Below are positions 44,858-53,414 of a DNA stretch of 64,000 bases, piece after piece (positions within the stretch are counted from its first letter, which is position 1; every line of letters begins with the position of its first letter). The notes below the pieces were generated by a model. It searched no databases. It had not been told where the DNA came from and worked only from the letters and a program-made list of their open reading frames with translations. The DNA is from SBBG01 sp033717875 (GTDB taxonomy: Bacteria > Pseudomonadota > Gammaproteobacteria > Ga0077554 > Ga007554): NCBI GenBank assembly GCA_033717875.1, contig JADDKJ010000014.1:12872-76871 (forward strand). The letters are read 5' to 3'. Made by a program: the position numbers and the translations under genes.

Positions 44858-45331
44858 ATGAAGATCGATTTCATGAAGTTGTTCAACAAGGTCGTCGGCG
44901 TGGTGTTCGGTGTCATGCTGTTGTTCCTTACGTTGGGGATTATCATTGGTGTGCTGCGCTTGTTTCTCTACACCGGCGATCTGCTTGTCGAGAAAGAGCT
45001 GGGCAAGCAGTATTTGAAGATCATTTCCGATGTGCTCACGCTCTTCATCCTGATCGAGCTTTCCCGCTCGCTGGCCGAATATTTCACTGCCCAGCGTCTG
45101 CGCATGACCTTCATCGTCGATGCCGGCATCGTGTTCGTGTTGCGCGAGGTGATGATCAAACTCTTCGAGCACAAGATCGAGCCGGCCGAGATCTATGCGC
45201 TCAGCGCGTTGATGCTGGTACTGACGGTTTTACGCATCGGTTCGGTGGTGGTCTACCAGCGCGAAAAAATGATGGTGGAAGTGGTGGCCAAGCGCAAGGA
45301 AGCACAGAACAAAGCCTTGCCCGAGTCATAG
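44858..45331 (+). CDS. psiE: PsiE family membrane protein
   Basis: A 157-residue protein with four predicted helices (FGVMLLFLTLGIIIGVLRLF, ISDVLTLFILIELSRSLAEY, FIVDAGIVFVLREVMI and the IYALSALMLVLTVLRIGSVV helix). The layout matches the phosphate-starvation-inducible PsiE family (DUF2229-like), whose role is unknown. It follows mutM by 15 bp and ends at a perfect palindrome before a convergent gene. Confidence 0.8.
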   Translation: MKIDFMKLFNKVVGVVFGVMLLFLTLGIIIGVLRLFLYTGDLLVEKELGKQYLKIISDVLTLFILIELSRSLAEYFTAQRLRMTFIVDAGIVFVLREVMIKLFEHKIEPAEIYALSALMLVLTVLRIGSVVVYQREKMMVEVVAKRKEAQNKALPES

Positions 45332-45358
45332 CCCGGATTGTTCATGAACAATCCGGGC
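45331..45358. terminator. Perfect 28-bp palindrome between convergent genes
   Basis: GCCCGGATTGTTCA at 45331-45344 is followed directly by its exact complement to 45358. It overlaps the psiE stop by 1 bp and lies 50 bp from the end of the next gene on the minus strand. It is likely a bidirectional terminator or a REP-type unit; there is no clear U-tract. Confidence 0.6.
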
Positions 45359-45408
45359 GAGCGGCTGATCGGTATTCCTTTGCGCATGGCGGCGGAAGTT
45401 TCGATGAC

Positions 45409-46785
45409 CTACTTGATCTTGATGATCGCTCCCCCCGCCTGTAGCGCCAAGGTCTGGGTTTTTCCTCCCAGTTCGGCGATGTTGCGCCCGAGTTCCCTGT
45501 TTGCCGGTTCATAGGGGTTGAAGACAAGATGCGTGACGCCCCTGATGGATTTGAGTAGCGCCTCGCCATCCTTGGTCGGGGGAGGCAGCGGCAGCACATC
45601 GCGTTTGCATGCGATCATGCTGCGTGCCGGCCATTGGCTTGCGGCGCGGAACGGCTGTTTGGTATCCGCGGCCAGATCGGCAAGCACCCGGATGAGCTGA
45701 TCTTGCGGGCTCAGCACGTTGTGACTCACGATGCGCCCATAGCTCCTGTCCGCCAGCATGAAGAATGTCGCCACAATGACCAGCGCCGCCATGACCAGCC
45801 CGCGCTGCCCCGCCAGACCGTTTCTGTTGAGCGCCTGATTCGCCGCGATCAGGCGTGGCACGCCGCGGTATAACACCAATGCAAGGCACAGCATCGCCCA
45901 CGCCGCATCGGCGGCGACAAGGCCGATCAGTAGCCCGAACAGCAGCATGCTGCCCATCAGGTCGCCCAGCAGCGTGCGCCTTTCCAGAATCAGCACCCAG
46001 AGCAGCAGCGCCGCCGACACCGTGGCGAGCAACCAGCTCGGGTCTTCCAATTGATTGCCCAGATTCACCAGCCCGAGCGTGGCGAAGGGATTGCTCCACC
46101 ATGCCATGCCGGGCCAGCCCATCCTCAGTATCAGCGCAAGAGCGATGGCAACGAGCGTGCCGGCAAGCATATATACATGGCGTTTCTGGCGTGTCTCGGC
46201 GGTCTCCCTGTGCCAGCGCCATACCAGTGCCGCCGGATAGGCCAGTCCCGCAGGGTGCAGGCTGACGCTGACGGCGCTGAGCAAAAGCTGCTGGAAGAAA
46301 AAGCCGCTCAAAGGACGATCTACCGAGCGATATTTTTTGTCCAGCCATAACCCCAGCCCGAATACCAGCAGCAGATAGGGCGCAACGCCCATGGCATCGA
46401 TTTGCGTAATCATCAGGGGTGACACCAGCAGCAGCGCGCTGGCGATCAGCGCGGCTTCGGTGCCGTTGGTTTGGCGGTTCCAGGTGTAAAGCAGCCATAC
46501 GGCGCAGAACGCCATGATCAGGGTGAACACCTTGGCTGCGATCAGGCTGCCCGACCAGTAAAGCCCGAGCGGAACGAAAAGCAGCGCGCGAAAATCGGGT
46601 ACGCCGAAAATGACGATCGGATTGGCGATATTGTCCACAACCGACCAGTTCAGCAGCAAGCCGCGGGCGGCGCCTTCATCCAGTCCGTAAGGCTCGAATC
46701 TGACCAGTCCGAAGGCCAGGATGGCTCCGCCCCAAATGGTCATGGCCAGCAGGCCCCATACGTAACCTGGAATTCGAGATAACAT
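45409..46785 (-). CDS. Polytopic membrane protein, glycosyltransferase 39-like
   Basis: A 458-residue protein with about ten hydrophobic segments (for example LLAMTIWGGAILAFGLVRF and LIMAFCAVWLLYTWN), then a soluble C-terminal part of ~90 residues. The N-terminal region FGLVRFEPYGLDEGAARGLL with its Asp-Glu pair recalls GT39/ArnT-type lipid-linked sugar transferases (PMT clan), which use an Asp in the first loop. No conserved motif beyond that proves it. Genes around it give no clue. Confidence 0.55.
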   Translation of the reverse strand: MLSRIPGYVWGLLAMTIWGGAILAFGLVRFEPYGLDEGAARGLLLNWSVVDNIANPIVIFGVPDFRALLFVPLGLYWSGSLIAAKVFTLIMAFCAVWLLYTWNRQTNGTEAALIASALLLVSPLMITQIDAMGVAPYLLLVFGLGLWLDKKYRSVDRPLSGFFFQQLLLSAVSVSLHPAGLAYPAALVWRWHRETAETRQKRHVYMLAGTLVAIALALILRMGWPGMAWWSNPFATLGLVNLGNQLEDPSWLLATVSAALLLWVLILERRTLLGDLMGSMLLFGLLIGLVAADAAWAMLCLALVLYRGVPRLIAANQALNRNGLAGQRGLVMAALVIVATFFMLADRSYGRIVSHNVLSPQDQLIRVLADLAADTKQPFRAASQWPARSMIACKRDVLPLPPPTKDGEALLKSIRGVTHLVFNPYEPANRELGRNIAELGGKTQTLALQAGGAIIKIK

Positions 46786-47032
46786 TATATTTCCCTTGGA
46801 GGTTTTGGCCGCATAGCTTGAGATTACGGCGTTTCTGATGATGTTATGTATCTATAGAGTGTTTAAATAATCGCCGCAGCGCGGCGGCGCTAACTTATCA
46901 TGTACAAATTGGAGGGGATAGTGCTTGCATTACTGTAATGTGTCATGTTATATATCTTCAAGCTTGAGTAAAACAATACCATATTCAAGCCTACTATAAA
47001 GGGTGATTCGAAAAAGCGGAGGTGATGGTTAT
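46786..47032. other. AT-rich upstream region of the cytochrome cluster
   Basis: About 250 bp between the membrane protein gene (minus strand) and the small peptide. It contains the hairpin GCCGCAGCGCGGC near 46872 and AT-rich stretches around 46920-47000. It must hold divergent promoters; none is assigned with confidence. Confidence 0.45.
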
Positions 47033-47125
47033 ATGATATACACGGCTGAAGTTTTTACGCTCTATGCGATCTGGTTTGTTGCCGCCTTTGGTTTCGCTGC
47101 GTTTCTGGTTAAACTTAATTCTTGA
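47033..47125 (+). CDS. 30-residue membrane microprotein
   Basis: ATG 47033 opens a 30-codon frame ending at TGA 47125, behind GGAGGT nine bases upstream, one of the best ribosome sites in the window. The peptide (starts MIYTAEVFTLYAIWFVAAFG) is one hydrophobic helix with a short polar end (LVKLNS). It may be a small subunit of a respiratory complex, like CcoQ or CydX, given the cytochrome genes downstream. No homologue is recognised; the evidence is the ribosome site, the helix and the location. Confidence 0.6.
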   Translation: MIYTAEVFTLYAIWFVAAFGFAAFLVKLNS

Positions 47126-47295
47126 TCGCCGGGCTAAACGATACCACGATCATGCAGGAAGGAACGGGTGGGTCAGGTAGGCCCCCCCGGAGGGGTGTGG
47201 TGGTTGCAGGCAGTCTATCCCGGTGGGGGGCGGACGGTCGGCTTTTCAAACCGCCACGTTAAAGAAGAATGGCTAAAATGGGAGGGTGTCTTCGA

Positions 47296-48039
47296 ATGAG
47301 ACGTATTATATCTTCTACTGCTGCGGCTCTGGTAATGGCGGCGGTGATTCCGTCGGTGGCTATGGCTAATGCGCCGTTTCCGAAGGGGGATGGCAATATT
47401 GGCAATGGTCAAAAGATTTTCACGGAAGGCAAAGGCAGCGTTCCCGCATGCAATTCCTGCCACGGTCCGGAAGGGCTGGGTGATGACAACATGGCTACGC
47501 CACGCATTGCCGGCCAGTTCTACAACTTCCTGCTCAAGCAGTTGGAGGATTTCGCGGCCGACAAGCGCATTGATAAAACCATGTTCGTCATGAATGCCAA
47601 TGCCAAGGGCTTGAGCGAGCAGGATCGCAAGGACGTAGCCACTTATCTGGCGAGCTTGCGCAAGAAGGGTGATGTCAAGGTATCCGATCTGGAAGCGCTG
47701 AAAGCGGCTGGCCAGACAGTCGGTTTGACTCACAAGGGGAAGTCGCTGGTCGAGTGGGGTGGTAACGAGAAAGGCATCCCCGCATGCAAGGCCTGCCACG
47801 GCTATAACGGCATCGGCGCTCCGCCGATCTTCCCTATGATCGGTCAGCAGCGCTACACCTATCTCGTCAATCAGTTGAAGAACTGGCGTGATGGCAGCCG
47901 TGCCAACGATCCCAAGGCCGCCATGCGGGAAGTTGCGAAGAAGATGTCCGATGAGGATATCCATAACGCCGCCGCCTATCTTGCAACGACGTCCTTCTAT
48001 TCACTGGGCAACACTCATACGCCTTACGACCCACACTAA
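47296..48039 (+). CDS. Dihaem cytochrome c4
   Basis: A periplasmic two-domain cytochrome c. The signal peptide ISSTAAALVMAAVIPSVAMA is cleaved before NAPFPKGDG. Haem sites are CNSCH (about residue 51) and CKACH (about residue 157), each with a later Met (NATPRIAGQ / GAPPIFPMIGQQ) as likely sixth ligand. C4 cytochromes carry electrons from bc1 to cbb3-type oxidases or other terminal acceptors. Earlier ATGs at 47269 and 47278 are possible; 47296 has GGAGGG upstream. It is followed by a hairpin. Confidence 0.88.
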   Translation: MRRIISSTAAALVMAAVIPSVAMANAPFPKGDGNIGNGQKIFTEGKGSVPACNSCHGPEGLGDDNMATPRIAGQFYNFLLKQLEDFAADKRIDKTMFVMNANAKGLSEQDRKDVATYLASLRKKGDVKVSDLEALKAAGQTVGLTHKGKSLVEWGGNEKGIPACKACHGYNGIGAPPIFPMIGQQRYTYLVNQLKNWRDGSRANDPKAAMREVAKKMSDEDIHNAAAYLATTSFYSLGNTHTPYDPH

Positions 48040-48064
48040 ACCGACGCCTGTTGGTTTTGCTTGA

Positions 48065-48088
48065 GGGGTGGGGACATGTCCCCACCCC
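48065..48088. terminator. Hairpin after cytochrome c4
   Basis: GGGGTGGGGA pairs with TCCCCACCCC (48065-48074 with 48079-48088), tight 4-nt loop CATG, about 25 bp after the c4 stop. It lacks a strong U-tract. The ~310-bp stretch from 48040 to 48347 is otherwise without a credible gene; the cluster downstream may have its own promoter there. Confidence 0.6.
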
Positions 48089-48347
48089 CTCTGCTTGAAG
48101 CGCCTTTTTAAAAGGCGTGAGGGTTGGTGTCTGTCCTCAGAGAAGACGGGTTCCCAGTCCCTTCTATACCACTGCACATGAGTGGGTTGTTGAGAGCGGC
48201 GGTTTGTCTTCGACGATTTTCAATCAGTGTTTTAGAATCTCAGCTTGAACTTCCAGATCGCGGCCTTGTCTCAAAAATTCTCTTGAGAAGAATGGTATTT
48301 TCACCATAGTGGTAGGCGATTTTCTTGATTCCGCGAGACTGTGATCC

Positions 48348-48941
48348 ATGACCAAGCAGCGTCTTAAATACGGTGAAAAAATACTGTTCAGTATTTTCGG
48401 TGCATTTTTCGTCTTGGGTATAATCGCCTTCATAGCGATGGAGGTGGTGCGAGCCAAGTCCGAAAAGCCGATGTTCACGGTCACCACCCATTTCGATTTT
48501 TCGCCGATCGGCAGCGCGGGCTCCAAGATTTATCGTGAAGCCCGTTGCAATTCCTGTCATCGCGCATTGCGTTCGGGCACCAGTATGGGCCTGAATCTGG
48601 ATGGCGTCGGGTCGAAGCGATCCCTGCAATGGCTGGAGAGCTTTCTCACTGATCCTGAGAAAACGTATGGCGCTCCGACCATAGATCATGGTCCGTCACC
48701 CAAGGAAGCGGCCTACGTGTCGACCATGTCCAAGGAAGATCTGCGCAAGATCGCCGTCTTTCTTTCGGAGTTGCGAGCGGATCGTGGTTCTGCCATGGCG
48801 CCTCAGCCTCCGCCGGAGCGCTCCGGCTTCATCGACCAGATGGTGGGCACGTTTGCGCCGGAAAGCTGGAAGGAAAAATATCAAGATATCCGCGAGAAAG
48901 ACAAGGGCGACCCTGCTGCAAAGGAAAGTCAACAACAGTGA
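48348..48941 (+). CDS. Membrane-anchored monohaem cytochrome c
   Basis: A 197-residue protein: one helix near residues 12-35 (ILFSIFGAFFVLGIIAFIAM) and a periplasmic haem domain. The haem site is CNSCH near residue 66 (REARCNSCHRALRSG), followed by SMGLNLDGVGSKRSLQWLES, which is similar to NorC- and CcoO-like cytochromes. The Met ligand may be in the VSTMSKEDLR segment. The last ~40 residues are charged. Its stop overlaps the start of the next gene, so it is coupled to the haem-copper-oxidase-like protein. Confidence 0.85.
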   Translation: MTKQRLKYGEKILFSIFGAFFVLGIIAFIAMEVVRAKSEKPMFTVTTHFDFSPIGSAGSKIYREARCNSCHRALRSGTSMGLNLDGVGSKRSLQWLESFLTDPEKTYGAPTIDHGPSPKEAAYVSTMSKEDLRKIAVFLSELRADRGSAMAPQPPPERSGFIDQMVGTFAPESWKEKYQDIREKDKGDPAAKESQQQ

Positions 48942-49465
48942 ACAGCAATGAACCGTGGAAGCACGAAAACGAAATAGAATACAGGCGTTACACACTCTGG
49001 TTTTTTTATGCCTGTATCATTTATAGCCTGATCGGTTTTTCCTGGGGGGTGATCGTGGGGATGTTGCCAGACGTGCGGGAGTTCATCAACACCCGTCCGC
49101 ATGGCAACCTGATCATGCTCGGTCATGGGCACATCAACCTGCTGGGCTGGGTCGAAATGGCTATTTTCGGCTCGGTGTATTACATCATTCCACGGTTGTC
49201 GAAAAGGCCCATCTATAGCCTGAAATTGGTGAAAGTCCATTTCTGGACGCACAATTTCGGCCTGCTCGGCATGGTTGTCTTCTTCGTCACAGCGGGTATC
49301 ATGGGTGGTATGGCCAGTCTTGAAATGACGCCGGACGAGGTGAAGACGATCGTGCGGCCGTTCATGATTCTGGTCGGTATGTTTGGCGCTATAGTACTGC
49401 TGGCGAATTGCATATGGGCCTACAACATCTTTCGTACCTGCGCGGGCTGGAAGGCGCGGCAATGA
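48938..49465 (+). CDS. Short haem-copper-oxidase subunit I-like protein (four helices)
   Basis: A 175-residue protein beginning at GTG 48938. It has four predicted helices (about residues 18-43, 63-88, 101-125 and 137-165). MLGHGHINLLGWVEMAIFGS in helix 2 and VHFWTHNFGLLGM before helix 3 match the first four helices of NorB/cbb3-type subunit I, with the His-containing helix 2 that normally binds haem b. The binuclear-centre helices (6, 7 and 10) are absent, and no frameshift explains this. It may be a cytochrome b-like electron-transfer protein. Its stop overlaps the next gene (ATGA). Confidence 0.75.
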   Translation: MNSNEPWKHENEIEYRRYTLWFFYACIIYSLIGFSWGVIVGMLPDVREFINTRPHGNLIMLGHGHINLLGWVEMAIFGSVYYIIPRLSKRPIYSLKLVKVHFWTHNFGLLGMVVFFVTAGIMGGMASLEMTPDEVKTIVRPFMILVGMFGAIVLLANCIWAYNIFRTCAGWKARQ

Positions 49466-50007
49466 TCTTTCGCGGAACCTGCTCACGATCCGCGGCGCGC
49501 AGGTGGTGCCTGGGGATTACGGTTCTGCTTGGAGCGGTATTGCTGGCCGGTTGCGAGGGCATCCTGGAGGACGAAAAGGAGAGCCTGCGCATTGGGCAAA
49601 AAGCCCCGCTGGTGAGAACGAAAACGCTGGCCGATGTCGGGGGGGATTTCAGCAGGATTACCAGCTACCGTTACCCTGATGAACGGATGTACCAATTATC
49701 TCTGGACAAGGCGCTGCAATCAGGGAAACCGATAGTGCTGGAGTTCGCCACGCCCGGCCATTGTACGGTTTGCGATGTGCAGTTGCAGATGCTCAAGTCG
49801 ATGTTGGTGAAGTACGAGTCCCAAGTCATCTTTTTGCACATGGACCAGTATCAGAATCCCGAGGCTTTCATCGCTTTCCGGGTGAAAGGCGATCCGTGGA
49901 CGTTCATTATAGACGAAACAGGCACAGTAAAATTCAAACAGCCGGGCCGCATGCTGCTCGGGGAAATGGAAGCCGCCATTCAGCGTGTGCTTCCTCGAAA
50001 GGGTTAG
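49462..50007 (+). CDS. Thioredoxin-fold lipoprotein
   Basis: A 181-residue protein with a lipoprotein signal (LGITVLLGAVLLAGC, lipobox LAGC at about residue 31). A thioredoxin-like domain follows with the redox motif CTVC in ATPGHCTVCDVQLQMLK, then PWTFIIDETG with a cis-Pro-region-like turn. It should work at the membrane outer face, reducing or transferring electrons to a partner, perhaps the cytochromes encoded upstream. It is coupled to the HCO-like gene by ATGA. An SCO- or TlpA-like role is possible; the usual SCO Cu site (CxxxC) is not seen. Confidence 0.82.
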   Translation: MIFRGTCSRSAARRWCLGITVLLGAVLLAGCEGILEDEKESLRIGQKAPLVRTKTLADVGGDFSRITSYRYPDERMYQLSLDKALQSGKPIVLEFATPGHCTVCDVQLQMLKSMLVKYESQVIFLHMDQYQNPEAFIAFRVKGDPWTFIIDETGTVKFKQPGRMLLGEMEAAIQRVLPRKG

Positions 50008-50010
50008 GGG

Positions 50011-50472
50011 ATGGCGGAGTCGGATAGGCGTTTTGCGTTGGTGCAAGACCGTAAGGGCATGATGTGGGATCTGATTCTATATGTCCCTACCGAGATTGCC
50101 TTGCTGTTGCTCGCCGGAAAGCTCTGGTACACCCCCGCCTACCAGATGGGGACCTACGTTCTGCTGTTTCTGGCCACCTTCATTGGCTTTATCGCTGTCA
50201 ATCGCATCCTCAAAACCCGGATGATGGTGCTTCCCGGCGCGCCGGTTGCTCTTCACGTGAATAAGCAACGCGTACGGCTGGAGCTGCGTGGGGGGGAGCA
50301 AATCGATTTGGTGAAAGGCGTTCGTTTTTTCGCCGATTTTGCCGGCAAGAGCTTTGGTTTGGCCGGAATGGATATGTCGGGCAAACAGCAACAATATGTC
50401 TTTCACCGCGGCCAGTTCGCCGACGAGTCGCAGTTCAAGGATGTGAAGTCGTTTTTGCAGGTTTACAAGTAA
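50011..50472 (+). CDS. Small membrane protein of unknown function
   Basis: A 153-residue protein, two helices near residues 20-60 (TEIALLLLAGKLWYTPAYQM and YVLLFLATFIGFIAVNRILK), then a soluble beta-rich C-terminal domain (NKQRVRLELRGGEQIDLVKG). The second half recalls PH-like domains, but no match is firm. It starts 3 bp after the thioredoxin-fold gene, so it probably belongs to the same unit and complex. Confidence 0.6.
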   Translation: MAESDRRFALVQDRKGMMWDLILYVPTEIALLLLAGKLWYTPAYQMGTYVLLFLATFIGFIAVNRILKTRMMVLPGAPVALHVNKQRVRLELRGGEQIDLVKGVRFFADFAGKSFGLAGMDMSGKQQQYVFHRGQFADESQFKDVKSFLQVYK

Positions 50473-50490
50473 TCAACCTAAAAAAGCTAT

Positions 50491-50622
50491 TGAACCGCGG
50501 AGAACGCAAAGAAATTCAGGGGGGTTAGCGTAACAAGTACGCCCACCCAGCGGGTGACTCGGCACACCATGTCAAGGTCTGGTTTTTCCTCTGCATTCTC
50601 TGTGCGCTCTGCGGTGAATCGC
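50491..50622. repeat. Degenerate inverted repeat after the cytochrome cluster
   Basis: The left end (GAACCGCGGAGAACGCAAAG) and the right end (CTCTGTGCGCTCTGCGGTGA) are imperfect inverted copies of a repeat family common in proteobacterial intergenic DNA. It separates convergent rimO from the cluster. Confidence 0.4.
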
Positions 50623-50641
50623 CGTTTTTAGGATCAACTTG

Positions 50642-51958
50642 CTACCCGCTACTTAATTCACCCCACAAATCATGCTCATCCGCATCGATGATTTCGACCT
50701 TGGCAAATTCGCCAACCTCTAATCCTGCCGCGTTTTCGATGTAAACCAAGCCGTCGATTTCGGGGGCGTCTGCGTAGGAGCGGGCTATTGCGCCTTCCGG
50801 GCTTATCTCATCCACCAGCACGGTGAGGGTCTTGCCGATTTTACGCTGAAGTTTCGCGGCGCTGATCTCGGCCTGGGCCGACATGAAGCGTTCCAGGCGT
50901 TCCTGTTTGAGCTCTTCCGGCACTTGATCGGGCAGGGCGTTGGCGGCGGCGCCTTCAACGGGGGAGTAGGCGAAGCAGCCGACGCGGTCCAGCTCGGCTT
51001 CGTGCAGAAAATCCAGCAGTTGTTCGAAGTCCTCCTCGGTCTCGCCGGGAAAGCCGACGATGAAGGTGCTGCGCACGGCGATGTCGGGGCAGATGTTGCG
51101 CCAGTGCCGCAGCCGCTCCAGGGTGTTTTCCGTGTTCGCGGGGCGTTTCATGGCCTTGAGGATGCGCGGGCTGGCGTGCTGCAAGGGTATATCCAGATAA
51201 GGCAGGATCTTTCCTTCCGCCATCAATGGGATGAGTTCATCGACGTGGGGGTAGGGGTAGACATAATGCAGGCGCACCCACGCGCCCAGTTCGCCCAGCG
51301 CGCTGGCGAGCGCGGTGAGGTGAGTTTTGAGCGGCCGGCCGCTCCAGAAGCCGATGCGATATTTCACGTCGACGCCGTAGGCGCTTGTGTCCTGCGAAAT
51401 CACCAGCAGCTCGCGCACGCCGGCGTTGACCAGGGTTTCCGCCTCCTGCATCACCTCGCCGATGGGGCGGCTCACCAGGTCGCCACGCATCGAGGGGATG
51501 ATGCAGAAGCTACAACGATGATTGCAGCCCTCGGAGATCTTGAGATAGGCGTAATGTTTCGGGGTGAGCTTGATGCCCTGGGGCGGGATCAGGCTGGTGT
51601 AGGGATCGTGCGCGGGTGGCAGATGCTGGTGCACGGCGTGCATCACTTCCTGCAAGGCGTGAGGGCCGGTGACGGCCAGGACGCGAGGGTGCGCCTTGCG
51701 GATCACTTCTTCGCGTGCGCCCAGGCAGCCGGTGACGATGACTTTGCCATTTTCTGTCAGTGCCTCGCCAATGGCATCCAGCGATTCTTCCACTGCGCTG
51801 TCGATGAAGCCGCAGGTGTTGACGACCACCAGATCGGCGCCCTGATAGGTGGGCGAGATGGCATAGCCCTCGGCGCGCAGCTGGGTGAGGATCTGTTCCG
51901 AGTCTACCAGTGCCTTGGGGCAGCCCAGGCTGATGAAGCCAACTTTTGGAGCGATCAT
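50642..51958 (-). CDS. rimO: Ribosomal protein S12 methylthiotransferase
   Basis: Radical-SAM enzyme that adds a methylthio group to an Asp of ribosomal protein S12. The N-terminal domain begins VGFISLGCPKALVDSEQILT; the radical-SAM cluster is CNHRCSFCIIPSMRGD near residue 145; a TRAM domain follows at the C-terminus. The 438-residue length is usual. MiaB is its paralogue; the CPKALVDSE signature marks RimO. Confidence 0.96.
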   Translation of the reverse strand: MIAPKVGFISLGCPKALVDSEQILTQLRAEGYAISPTYQGADLVVVNTCGFIDSAVEESLDAIGEALTENGKVIVTGCLGAREEVIRKAHPRVLAVTGPHALQEVMHAVHQHLPPAHDPYTSLIPPQGIKLTPKHYAYLKISEGCNHRCSFCIIPSMRGDLVSRPIGEVMQEAETLVNAGVRELLVISQDTSAYGVDVKYRIGFWSGRPLKTHLTALASALGELGAWVRLHYVYPYPHVDELIPLMAEGKILPYLDIPLQHASPRILKAMKRPANTENTLERLRHWRNICPDIAVRSTFIVGFPGETEEDFEQLLDFLHEAELDRVGCFAYSPVEGAAANALPDQVPEELKQERLERFMSAQAEISAAKLQRKIGKTLTVLVDEISPEGAIARSYADAPEIDGLVYIENAAGLEVGEFAKVEIIDADEHDLWGELSSG

Positions 51959-52058
51959 GAGGTTTGTTCAGGCGTCAGCGCAATGGCCAATGGGAGGAAG
52001 CGGTAAACACAAAGACGGCTATTATAGCCTAACGCTCCGAGGTATGGCAGCCTAGAGC

Positions 52059-53414
52059 TTATTCTGAAGTCTGCCGTGAATCCTGCGCAGGCTCCGGGGC
52101 GAATTCGAGCCGGTTGCGTCCCAGTTGCTTGGCTTGGTAGAGGGCATGATCGGCGCGCTCGATCAGGGCGGCGGGGTCTTCGCCGGAAGCATACAGGGCG
52201 ATCCCGGCGGAAAAGGTAGGCATGGGTTGGATCGTGTCGCCGTGCTTGAAATGGGTTTCGGCGGCGTGTTTTTGCACCTTCTTCAAGGCGTGGGCAACGC
52301 CTTCGCTGCTGGTGTTGGGCAGCAGAATGGCGAATTCCTCGCCGCCGTAACGAGCGACCATGTCATGGTGGCGGAAGGTGGACAGTACATCGGAAGCGAA
52401 ACAGCGCAGAACCTCATCTCCCGCCGCATGGCCGTACCGGTCGTTGATGGCCTTGAAGTTATCCAGGTCGATCAAGGCCATGGCCAACGAGCTGCCGTAG
52501 CGCTGGATGCGGCCAACCTCATCCTCCAGCCGGCGCAGGAAGGCGCGGCGATTAGACAGGCCGGTGAGTTCATCGGTGAGGCTGAGCAGATGCACCCTGT
52601 TCAGCTCTTCATCCAGGCGCAGGATGTCGGACTTGATGGTGTGTATGTGGCCGAGGATTTCCTCGAGGTGCGATCCCAGGGCGTGATTGCCGTCCAGGAG
52701 ACTCTGGGTTTCACCGATCAGCGCGCGCCGTAGCGCGTCCAGCGCCTGGAGGTTCTCCGCCCGCCGTAATCTGCCCAGTGTGATTTCCAGGCGCATGCAA
52801 AAATCCTCGCATTGCCGCAGGGCTTGCGCAATTTGTTGTGTCAGTGCCCCCTGGATTTCCTGCATCCCCTTGCGCTTCTCGTCGAGGTGCTGACGATAGG
52901 CCGAGTCAATGCGATTCGAGATATGCGAAGATGTCGATTTTGCACCCTGTGTGCCGGGAGGTTCATGGTCCACTTGCGCGCCGGATGAAAGATCCGCCGG
53001 GGTCTCTACGCCGAAACCTTCGAGCAGCGGGGCGAGCGCTTCTATCAGGATGTTGGTGATCTTTTGGTCGCTCTGGCTGATCTGCCGCGCATAAATGCCG
53101 ACATAGCGGCGCAATGCGGAGAATTCGGACGTCGACAACGGCGGCATGAGGCGCATGGCGACCAGTTTGACGTGCATGCGCAATGGCGCATCGACGGGAA
53201 GCTGCTTGGCAAAGGCATCGAGCAAGACGCCCAGCAGACTGGCATAGGCGCGTTCGGTCTCGGCGTGGGCCTGTTCGCTGTCGTCGAGGATGTGTTTGAT
53301 GTGATGGTGGAGGACTGTGCCGGGAGGTGTTCTTTTGAGTCCTTCGAGCAGGCGGACGGCTTTTTGCGGAGCGCTGAATTTGTATGGGCTTGTTTTTGTA
53401 TTGTCCGCCGGCAT
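52059..53414 (-). CDS. Diguanylate cyclase with GGEEF domain
   Basis: A 451-residue protein. The C-terminal ~170 residues are a GGDEF domain with LTDELTGLSNRRAFLRRLED at its start and ARYGGEEFAILLP as the active site, so it is likely to make cyclic di-GMP. The I-site RHHD lies five residues before GGEEF, meaning product inhibition is possible. The N-terminal ~280 residues are helical with no transmembrane segments. The signal sensed is unknown. Confidence 0.92.
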   Translation of the reverse strand: MPADNTKTSPYKFSAPQKAVRLLEGLKRTPPGTVLHHHIKHILDDSEQAHAETERAYASLLGVLLDAFAKQLPVDAPLRMHVKLVAMRLMPPLSTSEFSALRRYVGIYARQISQSDQKITNILIEALAPLLEGFGVETPADLSSGAQVDHEPPGTQGAKSTSSHISNRIDSAYRQHLDEKRKGMQEIQGALTQQIAQALRQCEDFCMRLEITLGRLRRAENLQALDALRRALIGETQSLLDGNHALGSHLEEILGHIHTIKSDILRLDEELNRVHLLSLTDELTGLSNRRAFLRRLEDEVGRIQRYGSSLAMALIDLDNFKAINDRYGHAAGDEVLRCFASDVLSTFRHHDMVARYGGEEFAILLPNTSSEGVAHALKKVQKHAAETHFKHGDTIQPMPTFSAGIALYASGEDPAALIERADHALYQAKQLGRNRLEFAPEPAQDSRQTSE

